A stretch of DNA of 64,000 nt. Source: Pasteurellaceae bacterium RH1A. GTDB lineage: Bacteria > Pseudomonadota > Gammaproteobacteria > Enterobacterales > Pasteurellaceae. This document shows positions 17,685 to 28,548 of the stretch, in pieces; position 1 is the first letter of the stretch; each line of letters starts with the position of its first letter. Where the stretch lies: positions 2,031,771 through 2,095,770 of the forward strand of contig CP015195.1 in assembly GCA_012221805.1 (NCBI GenBank). Reading direction: 5' to 3'. The position numbers and the translations under genes were made by a program. The notes under the pieces were generated by a model. That model did not search any database and was not told the origin of the DNA. It saw only the letters and a program-made list of their open reading frames with translations.

Positions 17685-19445
17685 TTAATGCTGCTTGATG
17701 TTACCAAATAAAAGCGCGCGACCTTCAAATTCATCGCCTGCTTGCTCAAGGGCAAAACGCTCGGCATCACGCTGGCGAACCTGCTCCTCAATCACGGTGA
17801 TTTCTTCTTCATCTACGCCCAAGGCCTTAAGGGCCTTGTTGCCTAGGCGAATAGAAGCATCAAAGGTTTCACGCAGGGTGAAGTCAGCATCGGCCTTAAC
17901 CAATTCCAGTTCGTTTTTGCGATCATAGGCACGGGCCACAATCTTGACCTTCTGGCAGAGGTGGCGGCAGTTGTCCACAATCTGCACCGCGGCTTTCGGG
18001 TCATTAACACAGACAATCACGCAGTCCACATTGGTTACGCCCGCATTGCGTAGCACATCCAAGCGGGTGCCATCGCCATAATAGACCTTAAAGCCATATT
18101 GCTTGGCACCACGGATAACATCTGGGTTATTGTCGATGATGGTGATTTCAGAACCATAAGCAATCGGCGCCTGGCTGGCAATTTGACCCACTCGGCCAAA
18201 GCCCACAATCAAGACATTACCCCGCAATTCTTCGGCATCTTCAATATGCTCTACCCCATCTAGATCGAAGCCCACCTTGCTGCCGAAGCGTTTGAGTAGG
18301 ATGATCATCACAGGGGTCAAGGCCATGGAAAGCACCACAACGGCCGTCATATTGGCATTGACCGTGCTGTCGATCACACCACTTTTGGCTGCCGCTGCAA
18401 AGAGAACAAAGGCAAATTCACCCCCTTGGGCCATCAAGACCGCACGGTCTAGGGCTTCGGTGTGGCAGGCCTTGAGCAGGCGGGCAATAACGTAGATACA
18501 GATAAATTTAGCCGTCATAAAGGCAAAGAGGGTGGAGGCAATTAAGACCCAGTTCTCGGCCACGACATGCAGATCCAAAGCCATGCCCACGCCCAAGAAG
18601 AAGAGGCCTAAAAGCAAGCCACGGAAGGGCTCAATATCCACTTCCAACTGGTGGCGGAAGCTGGATTCAGATAAAAGCACGCCAGCCACAAAGGCCCCCA
18701 TGGCCATCGACAGGCCGCCCACTTCCATTAAAAGGGCTGAGCCTAAGACCACTAGGAGGGCGGCAGCCGTCATCACTTCACGGGCCTTGGACTTGGCCAG
18801 CATCTTAAAGAAGGGGTTGATGAGGTAGTGACCAATCACCAACAAGGCTACCAAGGAACCACCTGCAATGCCGATTTCCGTTAAGATCTCAGCTGTGGTC
18901 TTGGCTGGCACATTAGGATCGGTTGGGGCAATAAAGGTGACCACCGCCAAGAGAGGCACAATAAGGAGGTCTTCAAAGAGAAGAATGGACACCATCTTCT
19001 GACCACGAGGGGCTGACATTTCGCCCCGTTCGCTCAAGACCTGCATCACAATGGCTGTTGAAGTCAAAACAAAGCCTGAAGCAGCCACAAAGGCGATCTG
19101 CCAAGGGAAGCCGGCCATAATGCCGATCAGGGTTAAGATCACGGCTGCTGTGATCACCTGCATGGTGCCCAGCCCGAAAATCTGCCCCCGTAATTCCCAA
19201 AGGTGGGCAGGCTTCATTTCTAGGCCGATAATAAAGAGGAACATAACCACACCCAGTTCTGCGGTGTGGATAATGGTTTGCGGGTCTTGGAAAAGCCCTA
19301 AACCAAAGGGGCCGATAACCAGGCCTGCGGCCAAATAGCCTAAAACCGAGCCAAGCCCTAAGCGTTTAAAGAGGGGGACGGCAATCACTGCTGCCCCAAG
19401 GAGGGTAACGACCTTCACCAGTTCGTGTGCGCCTTCTGCTGCCAT
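17685..19445 (-). CDS. Kef-type K+/H+ antiporter (CPA2 family with RCK domain)
   Basis: The N-terminal ~390 residues form a CPA2 antiporter with about 12 membrane segments, including GLVIGPFGLGL, the ion-path stretch SGFVLTSTAIVMQVL and GAFVAGVLLSES. A cytoplasmic RCK/TrkA-N domain starts near residue 410 with the nucleotide-binding motif VLIVGFGRVGQIAS. This is the architecture of KefB/KefC, the glutathione-gated potassium efflux systems that protect against electrophiles. No kefF or kefG partner gene is adjacent. An AAGGAAAA ribosome-binding site supports the start. Which Kef subtype it is cannot be settled by eye. Confidence 0.88.
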   Translation of the reverse strand: MAAEGAHELVKVVTLLGAAVIAVPLFKRLGLGSVLGYLAAGLVIGPFGLGLFQDPQTIIHTAELGVVMFLFIIGLEMKPAHLWELRGQIFGLGTMQVITAAVILTLIGIMAGFPWQIAFVAASGFVLTSTAIVMQVLSERGEMSAPRGQKMVSILLFEDLLIVPLLAVVTFIAPTDPNVPAKTTAEILTEIGIAGGSLVALLVIGHYLINPFFKMLAKSKAREVMTAAALLVVLGSALLMEVGGLSMAMGAFVAGVLLSESSFRHQLEVDIEPFRGLLLGLFFLGVGMALDLHVVAENWVLIASTLFAFMTAKFICIYVIARLLKACHTEALDRAVLMAQGGEFAFVLFAAAAKSGVIDSTVNANMTAVVVLSMALTPVMIILLKRFGSKVGFDLDGVEHIEDAEELRGNVLIVGFGRVGQIASQAPIAYGSEITIIDNNPDVIRGAKQYGFKVYYGDGTRLDVLRNAGVTNVDCVIVCVNDPKAAVQIVDNCRHLCQKVKIVARAYDRKNELELVKADADFTLRETFDASIRLGNKALKALGVDEEEITVIEEQVRQRDAERFALEQAGDEFEGRALLFGNIKQH

Positions 19446-19483
19446 AATTTTCCTTACAATAAAAACCGAGATAAAAGAGAAAA

Positions 19484-19527
19484 CAAGCGGTCGAGATTTG
19501 CAGAAAATCTACAAATTTCAACCGCTT
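19484..19527. repeat. Inverted pair of uptake signal sequences
   Basis: CAAGCGGTCGAGATTTGCAG at the left and AAATTTCAACCGCTTG at the right form a long stem. It lies just behind secF on the minus strand and may serve as its terminator. Confidence 0.65.
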
Positions 19528-19531
19528 GCGC

Positions 19532-20506
19532 CTAATAATCAATAAAGGAGGTTGAATCTGCTCCTTCTTTTTCCACCACAGGCTGAACCATATGCTCACG
19601 CTTCAAGCCAAATTGCAGGGCCAGGCCGACTGCAACATAAATGGAAGAATAGGTCCCGAAGACAATACCAATCAAGAGGGCCAAAGAGAAGCTATGCAGG
19701 GTCGGGCCGCCCAACCAGAGCAAGGCCAAGACCACGAAAAGCGTGGTGACCGAGGTCATCAAGGTTCTTGAGAGGGTTTGGCTCAAGGAGATGTCAATCA
19801 CTTCCTGGGCGCTGACCCGGCGGATCCTACTGAAGTTTTCCCGCACACGGTCGAAAACCACGATACTGTCGTTGAGGGAATAACCCACCACCGAAAGAAT
19901 GGCCGCCACGAAGGTCAGGTCCACTTCAATTTGGAAGAAGGAGAAGACCCAAAGGGTCACCAATACATCGTGGAAGAGGGCCATAACCCCGCCCAAGGCC
20001 AGGCGTTTTTCAAAGCGCATGCCCACATAAAGCAGGAGCATGGCAAGCGTGGCAAGCGTGCCGTAAATAGCGCCCTCAGTTAGCTCCTTACCCACGTTTG
20101 GGCCGACAAATTCAATGCCTTGAATTTTGGCATCAGCGTCTAGGCTTTGGTGGATAATGCCCATGACCTTATCGCCCAGGCCTGGTTCTGCCACCGAGGC
20201 AGGCAGGCGGATCATCACATCCTTGGTCGAACCAAAGGTTTGCACCAGAGCACTGGAATAGCCGTTAGCATCTAGCACATCACGCACCTTGCCTAGGTCG
20301 GCTGGCTGGGAGAAGTTGGTTTCAATTACCGTGCCACCGGTAAAATCCAAGCCCCAGTTAAAGCCCTTGGTAGCAATGGTCAAGATACAGAAAATCGTCA
20401 CCAGGGTTGAAAAGATAAAACCGACATAGCGGTATTTCATAAAAGGAATGAGTTTATAAGGAAGTTTGACTTCTGACGCATTCACTTCAATCGGTTGAGT
20501 TGCCAT
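19532..20506 (-). CDS. secF: Protein translocase subunit SecF
   Basis: SecF is the partner of SecD in the proton-driven RND-type complex that assists Sec export. The protein has 324 residues and six membrane helices. The N-terminal signature GLDFTGGTVIE, the first periplasmic domain and the RND core EGAIYGTLATLAMLLLYVGMRF are visible, followed by VVGYSLNDSIVVFDRVREN and RTLMTSVTT. It lies 13 bases after secD in the order yajC-secD-secF, as in E. coli. Confidence 0.98.
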   Translation of the reverse strand: MATQPIEVNASEVKLPYKLIPFMKYRYVGFIFSTLVTIFCILTIATKGFNWGLDFTGGTVIETNFSQPADLGKVRDVLDANGYSSALVQTFGSTKDVMIRLPASVAEPGLGDKVMGIIHQSLDADAKIQGIEFVGPNVGKELTEGAIYGTLATLAMLLLYVGMRFEKRLALGGVMALFHDVLVTLWVFSFFQIEVDLTFVAAILSVVGYSLNDSIVVFDRVRENFSRIRRVSAQEVIDISLSQTLSRTLMTSVTTLFVVLALLWLGGPTLHSFSLALLIGIVFGTYSSIYVAVGLALQFGLKREHMVQPVVEKEGADSTSFIDY

Positions 20507-20519
20507 AAGCTAAGCCCCC

Positions 20520-22364
20520 TTAAATCCAAAGTTTTTTGACACGTTTGCCACCATAGACCCAGTTTACCAACATACGGGTGCCCGTAATGGCGGTGAACAT
20601 GGAGATCAAGACCCCAAGCGAGAGGGTGATGGCAAAGCCCTTGATTGGGCCAGTTCCCACACCATAAAGCACAAGAGCGGTTAAGATGGTAGTGAGGTTG
20701 GAGTCAAAGATACTGCTGAAAGCACCATTATAGCCCTCTTGAATAGCCTGCTGTATGGAGCGGCCATTACGCAGTTCTTCCTTGATCCGTTCATAAATTA
20801 GTACGTTGGCATCAATGGACATCCCGACCGATAAAACCAAACCTGCGATCCCTGGCATGGTTAAGGTGGCACCAATGATGGACATTGCACCTACGGCGAG
20901 GATCATATTGGCTAAAAGCGCAACCGAGGCAAAAATGCCGAAGACCTTATAGTAAACCAAACAAAAGAGAATGGTTAAGCCCAAGCCCAAGTAGCTGGCC
21001 TCCATCCCTTGCTTGATGTTATCTGCCCCCAAGGAGGCCCCGATGGTGCGTTCTTCCACGATCACAATCGGCGCAATCAAGGCACCTGAACGAAGAAGCA
21101 CAGCTAAGTTTTGGGCTTCAGCGGCAGAGTCCACACCTGTGATTTGGAAGTGGCTGCCAAAACGGCCTTGGATGGTGGCCACGTTAATGACTTCTTCATG
21201 CTTGTCTAGGATAACCTTGCCATTTTCGTCCTTACGGCCTGAATCCTTATACTCACGGTAAAGGGTGGCCATGGGCTTGTGGATAGAGCGCTTGGTTTCT
21301 TCCGACATAATGCTGCCGCCCTCAGCATCAAGGGTAATGCTAACCTGCGGGAGGCCACGGTCGTCCTTGCCAGATGAAGCATCAATAATATGCTCCCCGC
21401 CTAAAACTACCTTCCGTCTTAAGATAACTGGGTTGCCGTTACGATCCATCTTCATTTCCGAATCGGCAGGCACAATGCCCCGTGCTAACTGGGCTGGATC
21501 AACATCGTCTTTGACCATACGGAACTCAAGCGTGGCTGTTGCCCCCAAGATCTCTTTAGCTCGGGCAGTATCTTGCACACCTGGCAATTCCACTACGATC
21601 CGCTCTGCCCCTTGGCGCTGAATGGTTGGCTCAGATACCCCCAACTCCTCTACCCGCTTACGCAAAATGGAGAGGTTCTGCTCAATGGCCGAAGCACGGG
21701 CTTCAGACAGGCCTGTGTCAGATAATTTCAGGGCCAATAAATTTGGCGCAGCAAGTTGCACATCTAAGGTTTGGTGCTGACGGCGAATAAAACGAGCAGC
21801 TTTTTCAGCGCTGTCGCTGTCCTCAAATTCGACTTCTGTGACGAAATTTTCCTGTTTTTTGAAGGACTTAGGCTGCAACTTCTCACGGCGTAACTCATTA
21901 CGCAGGCTTTCTTGTAGGCTATCCTGCATTTTGGACAGGGCGGTGTTCATGTCCACTTCCATCAGGAAGCGTACCCCACCCCGCAAGTCCAAGCCCCGCT
22001 TCATGGGGCTACCGCCAATGCTGGTCAGCCAGTCTGGCGTGGCAGGTGCCAGGTTAAGGGCTACGGAATAGTTGTTGCCTAAGACTTCTGAAATTTTATC
22101 CTTGGCTGGTAATTGCTGTTCGTCTTGCTCAAAACGCACCAAAATCGAGCCATTCTCAAGATTCAGCGCCTTGGGCGTGATGTTCATGGAAGCAAGTACC
22201 TGCTGTACTTGAGTCAGGGTTTGACTGGTAGCTTGCTGACCCCGTGTGCCTGAAATTTGCACAGACGGGTCTTCGCCATAAAGGTTAGGAAGGGCATAAA
22301 GGCCACCGATGGCAACAATAAAGATGACCATCAGGTTCTTCCAAAGGGGAAAACGGTTTAACAC
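20520..22364 (-). CDS. secD: Protein translocase subunit SecD
   Basis: The 614-residue protein starts with one membrane helix (LWKNLMVIFIVAIGGLYALPN). The large periplasmic P1 domain begins with the signature KRGLDLRGGVRFLMEVD, and the C-terminal five-helix RND domain contains SYLGLGLTILFC, GLVLSVGMSIDANVLIYERIKEEL and DSNLTTILTALVLY. SecD and SecF pull exported proteins across the inner membrane using the proton gradient. The length fits the E. coli protein (615). Confidence 0.98.
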   Translation of the reverse strand: MLNRFPLWKNLMVIFIVAIGGLYALPNLYGEDPSVQISGTRGQQATSQTLTQVQQVLASMNITPKALNLENGSILVRFEQDEQQLPAKDKISEVLGNNYSVALNLAPATPDWLTSIGGSPMKRGLDLRGGVRFLMEVDMNTALSKMQDSLQESLRNELRREKLQPKSFKKQENFVTEVEFEDSDSAEKAARFIRRQHQTLDVQLAAPNLLALKLSDTGLSEARASAIEQNLSILRKRVEELGVSEPTIQRQGAERIVVELPGVQDTARAKEILGATATLEFRMVKDDVDPAQLARGIVPADSEMKMDRNGNPVILRRKVVLGGEHIIDASSGKDDRGLPQVSITLDAEGGSIMSEETKRSIHKPMATLYREYKDSGRKDENGKVILDKHEEVINVATIQGRFGSHFQITGVDSAAEAQNLAVLLRSGALIAPIVIVEERTIGASLGADNIKQGMEASYLGLGLTILFCLVYYKVFGIFASVALLANMILAVGAMSIIGATLTMPGIAGLVLSVGMSIDANVLIYERIKEELRNGRSIQQAIQEGYNGAFSSIFDSNLTTILTALVLYGVGTGPIKGFAITLSLGVLISMFTAITGTRMLVNWVYGGKRVKKLWI

Positions 22365-22390
22365 AATGTTTACCTGTATTAAAGACGAAA

Positions 22391-22425
22391 ATGAGCAGGC
22401 AGAAGCCCGCCTAGCTCATTATCAG
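22391..22425 (-). terminator. Hairpin between yajC and secD, possible partial terminator
   Basis: On the minus strand ATGAGC-AGGC pairs with GCCT-GCTCAT around GGGCTTCT, followed by TTTTCG. It sits inside the yajC-secD-secF operon and could lower secDF expression relative to yajC. Confidence 0.45.
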
Positions 22426-22433
22426 GGTTGAAA

Positions 22434-22727
22434 TTAAAGGGTTTCGATAGAACCTTTTGGTAGCACGGCTACCACGAAATCACGTTTAATGGTCACTTCT
22501 GTGTTGGCGTTTAAAGCAAGCACGATGTTGTCGCTGTCGGCTTTTACTTTGGTGATTTTGCCAATCAAACCGCCACTGATGAGGACTTCTGTGCCCTTTT
22601 CAAGGCTGGCCAATAGTTCACGTTGTTGTTTTTGACGCTTGGCCTGTGGACGATAGATCATAAAATAGAAGATTAAACCGAAAATCACCAGAATAAAGAT
22701 CATTTCCATTCCGCTACCTTGTTGCAT
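22434..22727 (-). CDS. yajC: Sec translocase accessory protein YajC
   Basis: A small single-span inner-membrane protein of 97 residues. The helix IFILVIFGLIFYFMIYRPQAKRQKQQ, including the RPQ-K-Q motif right after it, is diagnostic, followed by a compact cytoplasmic beta domain with ISGGLIGKITKV. YajC associates with SecDF. The tgt gene that precedes yajC in E. coli is not present here; the upstream gene, ytfJ, is divergent. Confidence 0.96.
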   Translation of the reverse strand: MQQGSGMEMIFILVIFGLIFYFMIYRPQAKRQKQQRELLASLEKGTEVLISGGLIGKITKVKADSDNIVLALNANTEVTIKRDFVVAVLPKGSIETL

Positions 22728-22946
22728 AAAAGCTCCTTATAAATCAATGAGTTAAATTAAAAATGAAATTTTTCTTATTAGGCTTCAAACGCCAAGAAAA
22801 ATTGGGGACTACCATAGCATAAAATCGCCTGATTTTCGAGAAAAAAATCAGGCCAGGACAGATCAGCTCTGTTTGCTTTGACTTTTAGGCTAGAATGGGG
22901 ATATTGTGTTCCTCCCCTTTCATTTCAATATATCATAGGAAAAAAG

Positions 22947-23507
22947 ATGAAAAAATATCTCCTGCAAGCGGGCCTGCTGGCCGCTTTTTTTGCAAATTCT
23001 GCCCTGGCCCATAATGTTCAAGTGAATGCCAACTTACCTGCCGTGTCGGTGGCTGACAGCGGCGAATTGCTGGTCAAGTCTGGCAAGGTCAGCTATCAAA
23101 GCTGGTCTGCCAATCAACTCAAGGGCAAGGTGCGGGTGGTGCAGCACATTGCCGGGCGCAGCAGCGTCAAAGAGAAAAACCAGGCCCTGATGGATGCCAT
23201 CAAGGCGGCCAAGTTCGATGGCACAAAATACCAAACCACCACCATTATCAATGCCGATGATGCCATTGTTGGCACGGGGATGTTTGTGAAAAGCAGTGCA
23301 GAAGACGGCAAACTGGCCAACCCTCATTCTCAAGTCGTGCTAGACCAAGAAAGCAAGGTTAAAAAGGCTTGGGCCCTTAAGGATAAAGAAAGTTTTATCG
23401 CCGTGCTAGACAAACAGGGCAAGGTGCAGTTTGTGTCTGAGGGCAAGCTGTCTTCAGCCCAAATCAAGCAGGTGATTGAGTTGGTTAATCACTTACTTGG
23501 CCAGTAA
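22947..23507 (+). CDS. ytfJ: YtfJ family periplasmic protein
   Basis: A signal peptide (MKKYLLQAGLLAAFFANSALA, cut before HNV) is followed by a thioredoxin-like fold typical of the YtfJ family: LKGKVRVVQHIAGRSSVKEKN, the central TTIINADDAIVGTGMFVKSS and SQVVLDQESKVKKAWAL. There is no CxxC motif, so it is not an ordinary thiol oxidoreductase; the function of YtfJ is unknown. I start at the ATG at 22947, which has AGGAAAA upstream, rather than the earlier in-frame ATG at 22878. An uptake signal is embedded in the signal-peptide region. Confidence 0.88.
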   Translation: MKKYLLQAGLLAAFFANSALAHNVQVNANLPAVSVADSGELLVKSGKVSYQSWSANQLKGKVRVVQHIAGRSSVKEKNQALMDAIKAAKFDGTKYQTTTIINADDAIVGTGMFVKSSAEDGKLANPHSQVVLDQESKVKKAWALKDKESFIAVLDKQGKVQFVSEGKLSSAQIKQVIELVNHLLGQ

Positions 23508-23539
23508 CAAGCGGGCAAAAAAGCCTGATTTTTTGCAAA

Positions 23540-24265
23540 TCAACCAGCTTTTAGGCGGTTGGGCAAAATGGCTTGGAAAAGCTCCCGGCTCTTAAGGGGC
23601 TGGGAGCCTAAATAGGGTTTGAGGGCCATGCGGGTAAAACGCTTGGCTGCCTGCTGGGTGGATTTTTGGCTGAAGTCCAATCGGTCGAAGGCCAGTAAAT
23701 CTTCCCCCAGAAAGCTATTGTTATTTTGCAGAAGGGAGGCCATAAAGCCCTCTTCTTCCCGGAATTGATAGGTCATGGTGGGGGAAATCTCCTCCCCTGT
23801 GGCACAACAGTGGGCGAAATCTACCGCATAGCCCATGGCTTTCAGCACCTGAAATTCAAAGGTGCGTAAGGTAGGCTCGATCTGCGTAGGCTGTATAGCT
23901 AACTGGGTCACACAGCTTAAGTAGTGCTGAAAGAGTTCAGGATAGGCCGTTTGCGGCTCCAGCACTCGGCTCAAGACTTCATTGACATAAAAGCCGCTAT
24001 AGAGGGCTAAAGTCTGCATGGGCAGTGCCAGGGAGGCGGGTTCGGCCTTGGTCAGGGTTTTAAGATCGCCCTTGCCCGTCCATTTAAGCAAGAGGGGAGT
24101 AAAGGGCTGGAGAACCGATTTCAGAGGCGAACGCACCCGCCTGGCCCCCTTGGCCAGCAGGGTAATCCGCCCCTCATATTCGGTGAAGAAATCCACCAAG
24201 AGGCTGGTTTCGCTATAGTCCCGGCGGTGGAGCACAAAGCCCCGCTGCCATTGTTCGCTGTTCAT
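23540..24265 (-). CDS. recO: DNA repair protein RecO
   Basis: The N-terminal OB fold ([35 protein letters not shown]) is the RecO signature. The helical C-terminal domain carries [14 protein letters not shown]. RecO helps load RecA on single-stranded DNA coated with SSB in the RecFOR pathway. I chose the ATG at 24265 (MNSEQWQRG); the longer frame uses a TTG two codons earlier. An uptake signal and its TGCAAA element lie between its stop codon and ytfJ. It follows alr by about 30 bases and the two are probably co-transcribed. Confidence 0.94.
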   Translation of the reverse strand: MNSEQWQRGFVLHRRDYSETSLLVDFFTEYEGRITLLAKGARRVRSPLKSVLQPFTPLLLKWTGKGDLKTLTKAEPASLALPMQTLALYSGFYVNEVLSRVLEPQTAYPELFQHYLSCVTQLAIQPTQIEPTLRTFEFQVLKAMGYAVDFAHCCATGEEISPTMTYQFREEEGFMASLLQNNNSFLGEDLLAFDRLDFSQKSTQQAAKRFTRMALKPYLGSQPLKSRELFQAILPNRLKAG

Positions 24266-24296
24266 TTGCAAAATAATCTCAATATCTCGCCGCTTG

Positions 24297-25421
24297 TTAG
24301 TCCCTATATTCCGTAATCACCCTCGGGGTCAATTTGGTAATCAATTCATAATTAATCACCCCGATAGCCTCAGCCACTTGTTCGATCAAGAGATCTTCGC
24401 CCCATAAAATAACCTCATCGCCCACCTTATCCTGGCTGTCAGGGCCAAGATCGACCGTCATCATGTCCATAGAAACCCGGCCGACAATAGGCACAATGCG
24501 GCCATTGACCAGCACAGGCGTGCCTTCAGGTGAATTGCGGGGGTAGCCGTCGCCGTAGCCAATGGCTACCACGCCGATTTTGGTGTCCCGTTCGCTGACC
24601 CAAGCTCCGCCGTAGCCAACGGGTTCGCCGGCCTTGTGTGCCCTAACTGCAATCAGGGAGGAAGACAGGGTCATAACAGGCTTAAAGCCTAGATCGGTAA
24701 TGGGCTGATTGTGGGGAGAGATGCCATGCATAATAATGCCGGGCCGAACCCAGTCGTAGTGGGCCTGTTGCCAATAAAGAATACCGCTGGAGGCAGAAAT
24801 GCTCCGCTCCCCTTCAAAGCCCTGGGTGGCCTGCTCAAAGGTGGCGATTTGCTTTTCGGTATAGCCGCAGTCTAGCTCATCAGCTCGGCTAAAGTGGCTG
24901 ACAAAATTGATTTGATTAACCAGGGAGCAGGCCTTGAGGCGGTCATAAAAGGTTTGAACCTCCTCAGGCTGAACCCCCAGGCGGTGCATACCCGTGTCGA
25001 TTTTAAGCCAAACATCGACTGGGAAATAGATCTTGGTCTTGCGTTTCCAAAAGCTTTTTCCCTCCTCCCTTTCATGTTCTTGCGAAACAGCCTCCAGGAG
25101 TTCTAATTGCTCCTTGCAATGCACCACCGTATCAAAACGGCGGGACAGGGTTTTAAGCAGTTCATTACGGTCAAAAAAGCCTTCCAAAAGCACAATCTTG
25201 CCCGCATAGCCGCTTTCCTGAATGCTCAAGGCTTCCTTGATGCGTGCCACCCCAAAGGCATCCACCAAACCTTCTAGGTTTTTGGTCACACGGCGAATGC
25301 CCTGGCCGTAGGCATTGGCCTTGACCACGGCACAAAGTTTGCTGTTTGGTGCGAGGGATTTAATCAGTTGAATATTATGGCGCAGGGCAGCGCCATTGAT
25401 GGTAACAGTTGCGGGCTTCAT
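24297..25421 (-). CDS. alr: Alanine racemase
   Basis: This PLP-dependent enzyme makes D-alanine for peptidoglycan. The PLP-binding lysine sits in [17 protein letters not shown] (about residue 34). [13 protein letters not shown] and the second catalytic tyrosine region [28 protein letters not shown] are clear. Near residues 115-130 there is an extra charged stretch ([14 protein letters not shown]) that makes it longer (374) than E. coli Alr (359); it does not touch the known motifs. dnaB, its usual neighbour in many gammaproteobacteria, is absent. Confidence 0.97.
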   Translation of the reverse strand: MKPATVTINGAALRHNIQLIKSLAPNSKLCAVVKANAYGQGIRRVTKNLEGLVDAFGVARIKEALSIQESGYAGKIVLLEGFFDRNELLKTLSRRFDTVVHCKEQLELLEAVSQEHEREEGKSFWKRKTKIYFPVDVWLKIDTGMHRLGVQPEEVQTFYDRLKACSLVNQINFVSHFSRADELDCGYTEKQIATFEQATQGFEGERSISASSGILYWQQAHYDWVRPGIIMHGISPHNQPITDLGFKPVMTLSSSLIAVRAHKAGEPVGYGGAWVSERDTKIGVVAIGYGDGYPRNSPEGTPVLVNGRIVPIVGRVSMDMMTVDLGPDSQDKVGDEVILWGEDLLIEQVAEAIGVINYELITKLTPRVITEYRD

Positions 25422-25488
25422 TGGCTTTCCTAGGCATGAATAATGATGCGGGGGATTATACGCCTATTTTTGTGGAAGGTGTAGCAAC

Positions 25489-26649
25489 TCATCCCCGCTT
25501 GGGCAACCACAAGGCCGCAAGCCCCAAGATAGGCAGGTAGCCACACCAGGTAAAGATGGCTTGAATGCCATATTGATCCGCCAAGAAACCCAGGAGGGCG
25601 GCGGCAATGCCACTGATGCCGAACATAACCCCAAACATAAGCCCTGAAATCATGCCCACTCGGCCGGGTACGGCTTCTTGGGCATAGACCACCATGGCAG
25701 AAAAGGCGGAGGACATGATAAAGCCTGCTAAAATAGCAAACACGATGGTGAAGGCGAGGTTGGCACTGGGGAGCAAGAGAGCAAAAGGAGCCATGCCAAT
25801 GAAGGAGAACCAGATGACCTTGTTGCGGCCGATTTTATCGCCAATCGGCCCACCTGCGAAGGTGCCCAGGGCGACAGCCCCTAAAAAGGCGAAAAGATAG
25901 AGCTGGGCAGAGGCTAAGGTCAGTTGAAACTTGTCCATCAAATAAAAGGTGAAATAGTTGCTAAGGCTGGCGATGTAGGTAAATTTGACGATCATGAGGA
26001 GCATGATCACCCCAAGGGCCCGCAGCAGGGTTTTGCCTGCCAAGCCTGCCTGTGCGGCCTGTTTGGCTTGATTGACGGTTTGTGGCTGGGCACGCACCCA
26101 GAGGCTAATTCGATAAAGCACATAGAGCAAGGCCAGGGCAAGCAGGCCAATGGACACGATGGCAGATTGGCCCAGAGGCACAATAAAGAGGGCGCAAACC
26201 AGTGGCCCGAGGGCGGAGCCACTGTTGCCACCCACCTGAAAGAGGGATTGGGCGGTGCCGAATTTACCGCCCGAAGCCATTCTGGCTACCCTTGAGGCTT
26301 CAGGGTGGAAGATGGCTGACCCCATGCCAACCAAGCAAACTGCAACCAATAAAAAAGCAAAGTTGGGCGCAAGGGCCAGCAAGAGAATACCGGCCAACGT
26401 TAAGAGTGTGCCTGCGGGCAGCAAGAGGGGCTTGGGATGTTTGTCGGTATAAAGGCCAATCCAGGGTTGAATGAGGGAAGCTGTGACTTGATAGACAAAG
26501 GCCAGCAGGCCGATTTGGCTAAAACTGAGAGCGTAATTGTCCTTCAGCATAGGGTAAACCGCCGACACCACGGCCTGAATCAGGTCGTTTAATAAATGGG
26601 CCAGGGCAACAGACAGCAAAATCGACATAACCATTTTTTCGGCTTTCAT
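25489..26649 (-). CDS. MFS efflux transporter, fosmidomycin-resistance (Fsr) type
   Basis: The protein has 386 residues with 12 predicted membrane helices. The N-terminus ALAHLLNDLIQAVVSAVYPMLKDNYALSFSQIGLLAF and the segment GMGSAIFHPEASRVARMAS are characteristic of the Fsr family of MFS exporters. E. coli Fsr gives fosmidomycin resistance; the natural substrate here is unknown. The MFS loop motif appears as GPIGDKIGRNKVI. The start is supported by AGAGGAAA. The gene stands between a GNAT acetyltransferase gene and alr, all in the same direction. Confidence 0.88.
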   Translation of the reverse strand: MKAEKMVMSILLSVALAHLLNDLIQAVVSAVYPMLKDNYALSFSQIGLLAFVYQVTASLIQPWIGLYTDKHPKPLLLPAGTLLTLAGILLLALAPNFAFLLVAVCLVGMGSAIFHPEASRVARMASGGKFGTAQSLFQVGGNSGSALGPLVCALFIVPLGQSAIVSIGLLALALLYVLYRISLWVRAQPQTVNQAKQAAQAGLAGKTLLRALGVIMLLMIVKFTYIASLSNYFTFYLMDKFQLTLASAQLYLFAFLGAVALGTFAGGPIGDKIGRNKVIWFSFIGMAPFALLLPSANLAFTIVFAILAGFIMSSAFSAMVVYAQEAVPGRVGMISGLMFGVMFGISGIAAALLGFLADQYGIQAIFTWCGYLPILGLAALWLPKRG

Positions 26650-26703
26650 AGATTTCCTCTTGGTGATGGGCGGTTTTAGGGAATTTGCAAAAAAGAAGCA
26701 AAA

Positions 26704-27183
26704 CTAGCCCGCTTGTGGGCCTTGTTCTTCTAGCTTCCATTCATAGTTGAGCCAGCTATTATCCTGCTTGGCACCGAGGCGGGCATAAAAGCGTTTGCCA
26801 GCTTCATTCCAAGGGGCAACAGTCCATTTGATTTGCAGGCAATTATGGGCCTTGGCCTCTGCCTGTAAGGCCAGCATAAGCTGCTCGCCTACCTTTTGGC
26901 CACGGTAGGCTGCATCTACATAAAGCTCCTTGAGATAAATAGCGGGGCGATTTTGGGCGGTAAAAGGCAGGAAATAATAGACCGCAATCCCAATCAACTT
27001 GTCGCCATCAAGGGCAACCAGGCTGTAGAAATCGGGCGGATTTTTGTTAAACCCACTCTCTTCGACAATGTCAGGGGTAATGGCAAAGCTATCAATATAG
27101 CGTTCAAAAATCGCAAGTTCACGCATTAAACGCCACATTTGGGCGCAGTCTTGTCTTTGGGCTGGACGGATGTGAAGGGCCAT
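26704..27183 (-). CDS. GNAT family N-acetyltransferase
   Basis: This 159-residue protein has the GNAT fold. The beta-4 strand and acetyl-CoA loop are visible as AIYLKELYVDAAYRGQKVGEQLMLALQAEA (R/Q-x-x-G-x-G/A pattern). N-terminal IRPAQRQDCAQMWRLMRELA and C-terminal WNEAGKRFYARLGA complete the family pattern. It resembles diamine or spermidine acetyltransferase-like members, but the substrate cannot be told by eye. GGAAGATC precedes the ATG. An uptake signal lies right after its stop codon. Confidence 0.88.
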   Translation of the reverse strand: MALHIRPAQRQDCAQMWRLMRELAIFERYIDSFAITPDIVEESGFNKNPPDFYSLVALDGDKLIGIAVYYFLPFTAQNRPAIYLKELYVDAAYRGQKVGEQLMLALQAEAKAHNCLQIKWTVAPWNEAGKRFYARLGAKQDNSWLNYEWKLEEQGPQAG

Positions 27184-27343
27184 GATCTTCCTTACATAAG
27201 AGTGGAGAATGGGGATTAGCCTACACTATTTTTGCTGGAAAAACCATGGCTAAGGTAGAAGCCCATTTGGAGGCCTGAGCAGGACGAATTTTGACATAGA
27301 TCAGACAAGATTTATCTGCTATAGTGCGAACGGTTCTTAACAC

Positions 27344-27372
27344 TTAGCAGATGTGAAAGATTGTGCTATAAT
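27344..27372 (+). promoter_or_regulatory. Putative gapA promoter (extended -10)
   Basis: TGCTATAAT (27364-27372 core TATAAT) is a perfect extended -10 element; the -35 region is weak. A second extended -10-like element, TGCTATAGT, lies at 27317-27325. Strong or tandem promoters would fit this highly expressed gene. Confidence 0.5.
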
Positions 27373-27393
27373 CCACCCGTCTTCTGAGTTTGA

Positions 27394-28452
<1,059 letters not shown>

Positions 28453-28470
28453 TTCGAGTTTAATCTGATT

Positions 28471-28500
28471 AAAAAGCCTTGCTATTAGCAAGGCTTTTTT
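28471..28500 (+). terminator. gapA Rho-independent terminator
   Basis: The stem AAAAGCCTTGC/GCAAGGCTTTT with loop TATTA is followed by a T run. Confidence 0.9.
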
Positions 28501-28548
28501 GTTATAGAAAGACCGTACCTCAAGCCTTTGAAAAACAAGGGCTTGAAC

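Noticed and set aside
18532..18828. Plus-strand frames opposite the Kef-type antiporter (for example 98 residues)
   Set aside because: They are lysine-, arginine- and threonine-rich, typical of antisense frames to a membrane-protein gene. There is no ribosome-binding site and no conserved motif.
24018..27129. Several plus-strand frames of 65-123 residues opposite recO, alr, the MFS gene and the GNAT gene
   Set aside because: Each lies fully inside a well-supported minus-strand gene and shows no family motif or start signal.
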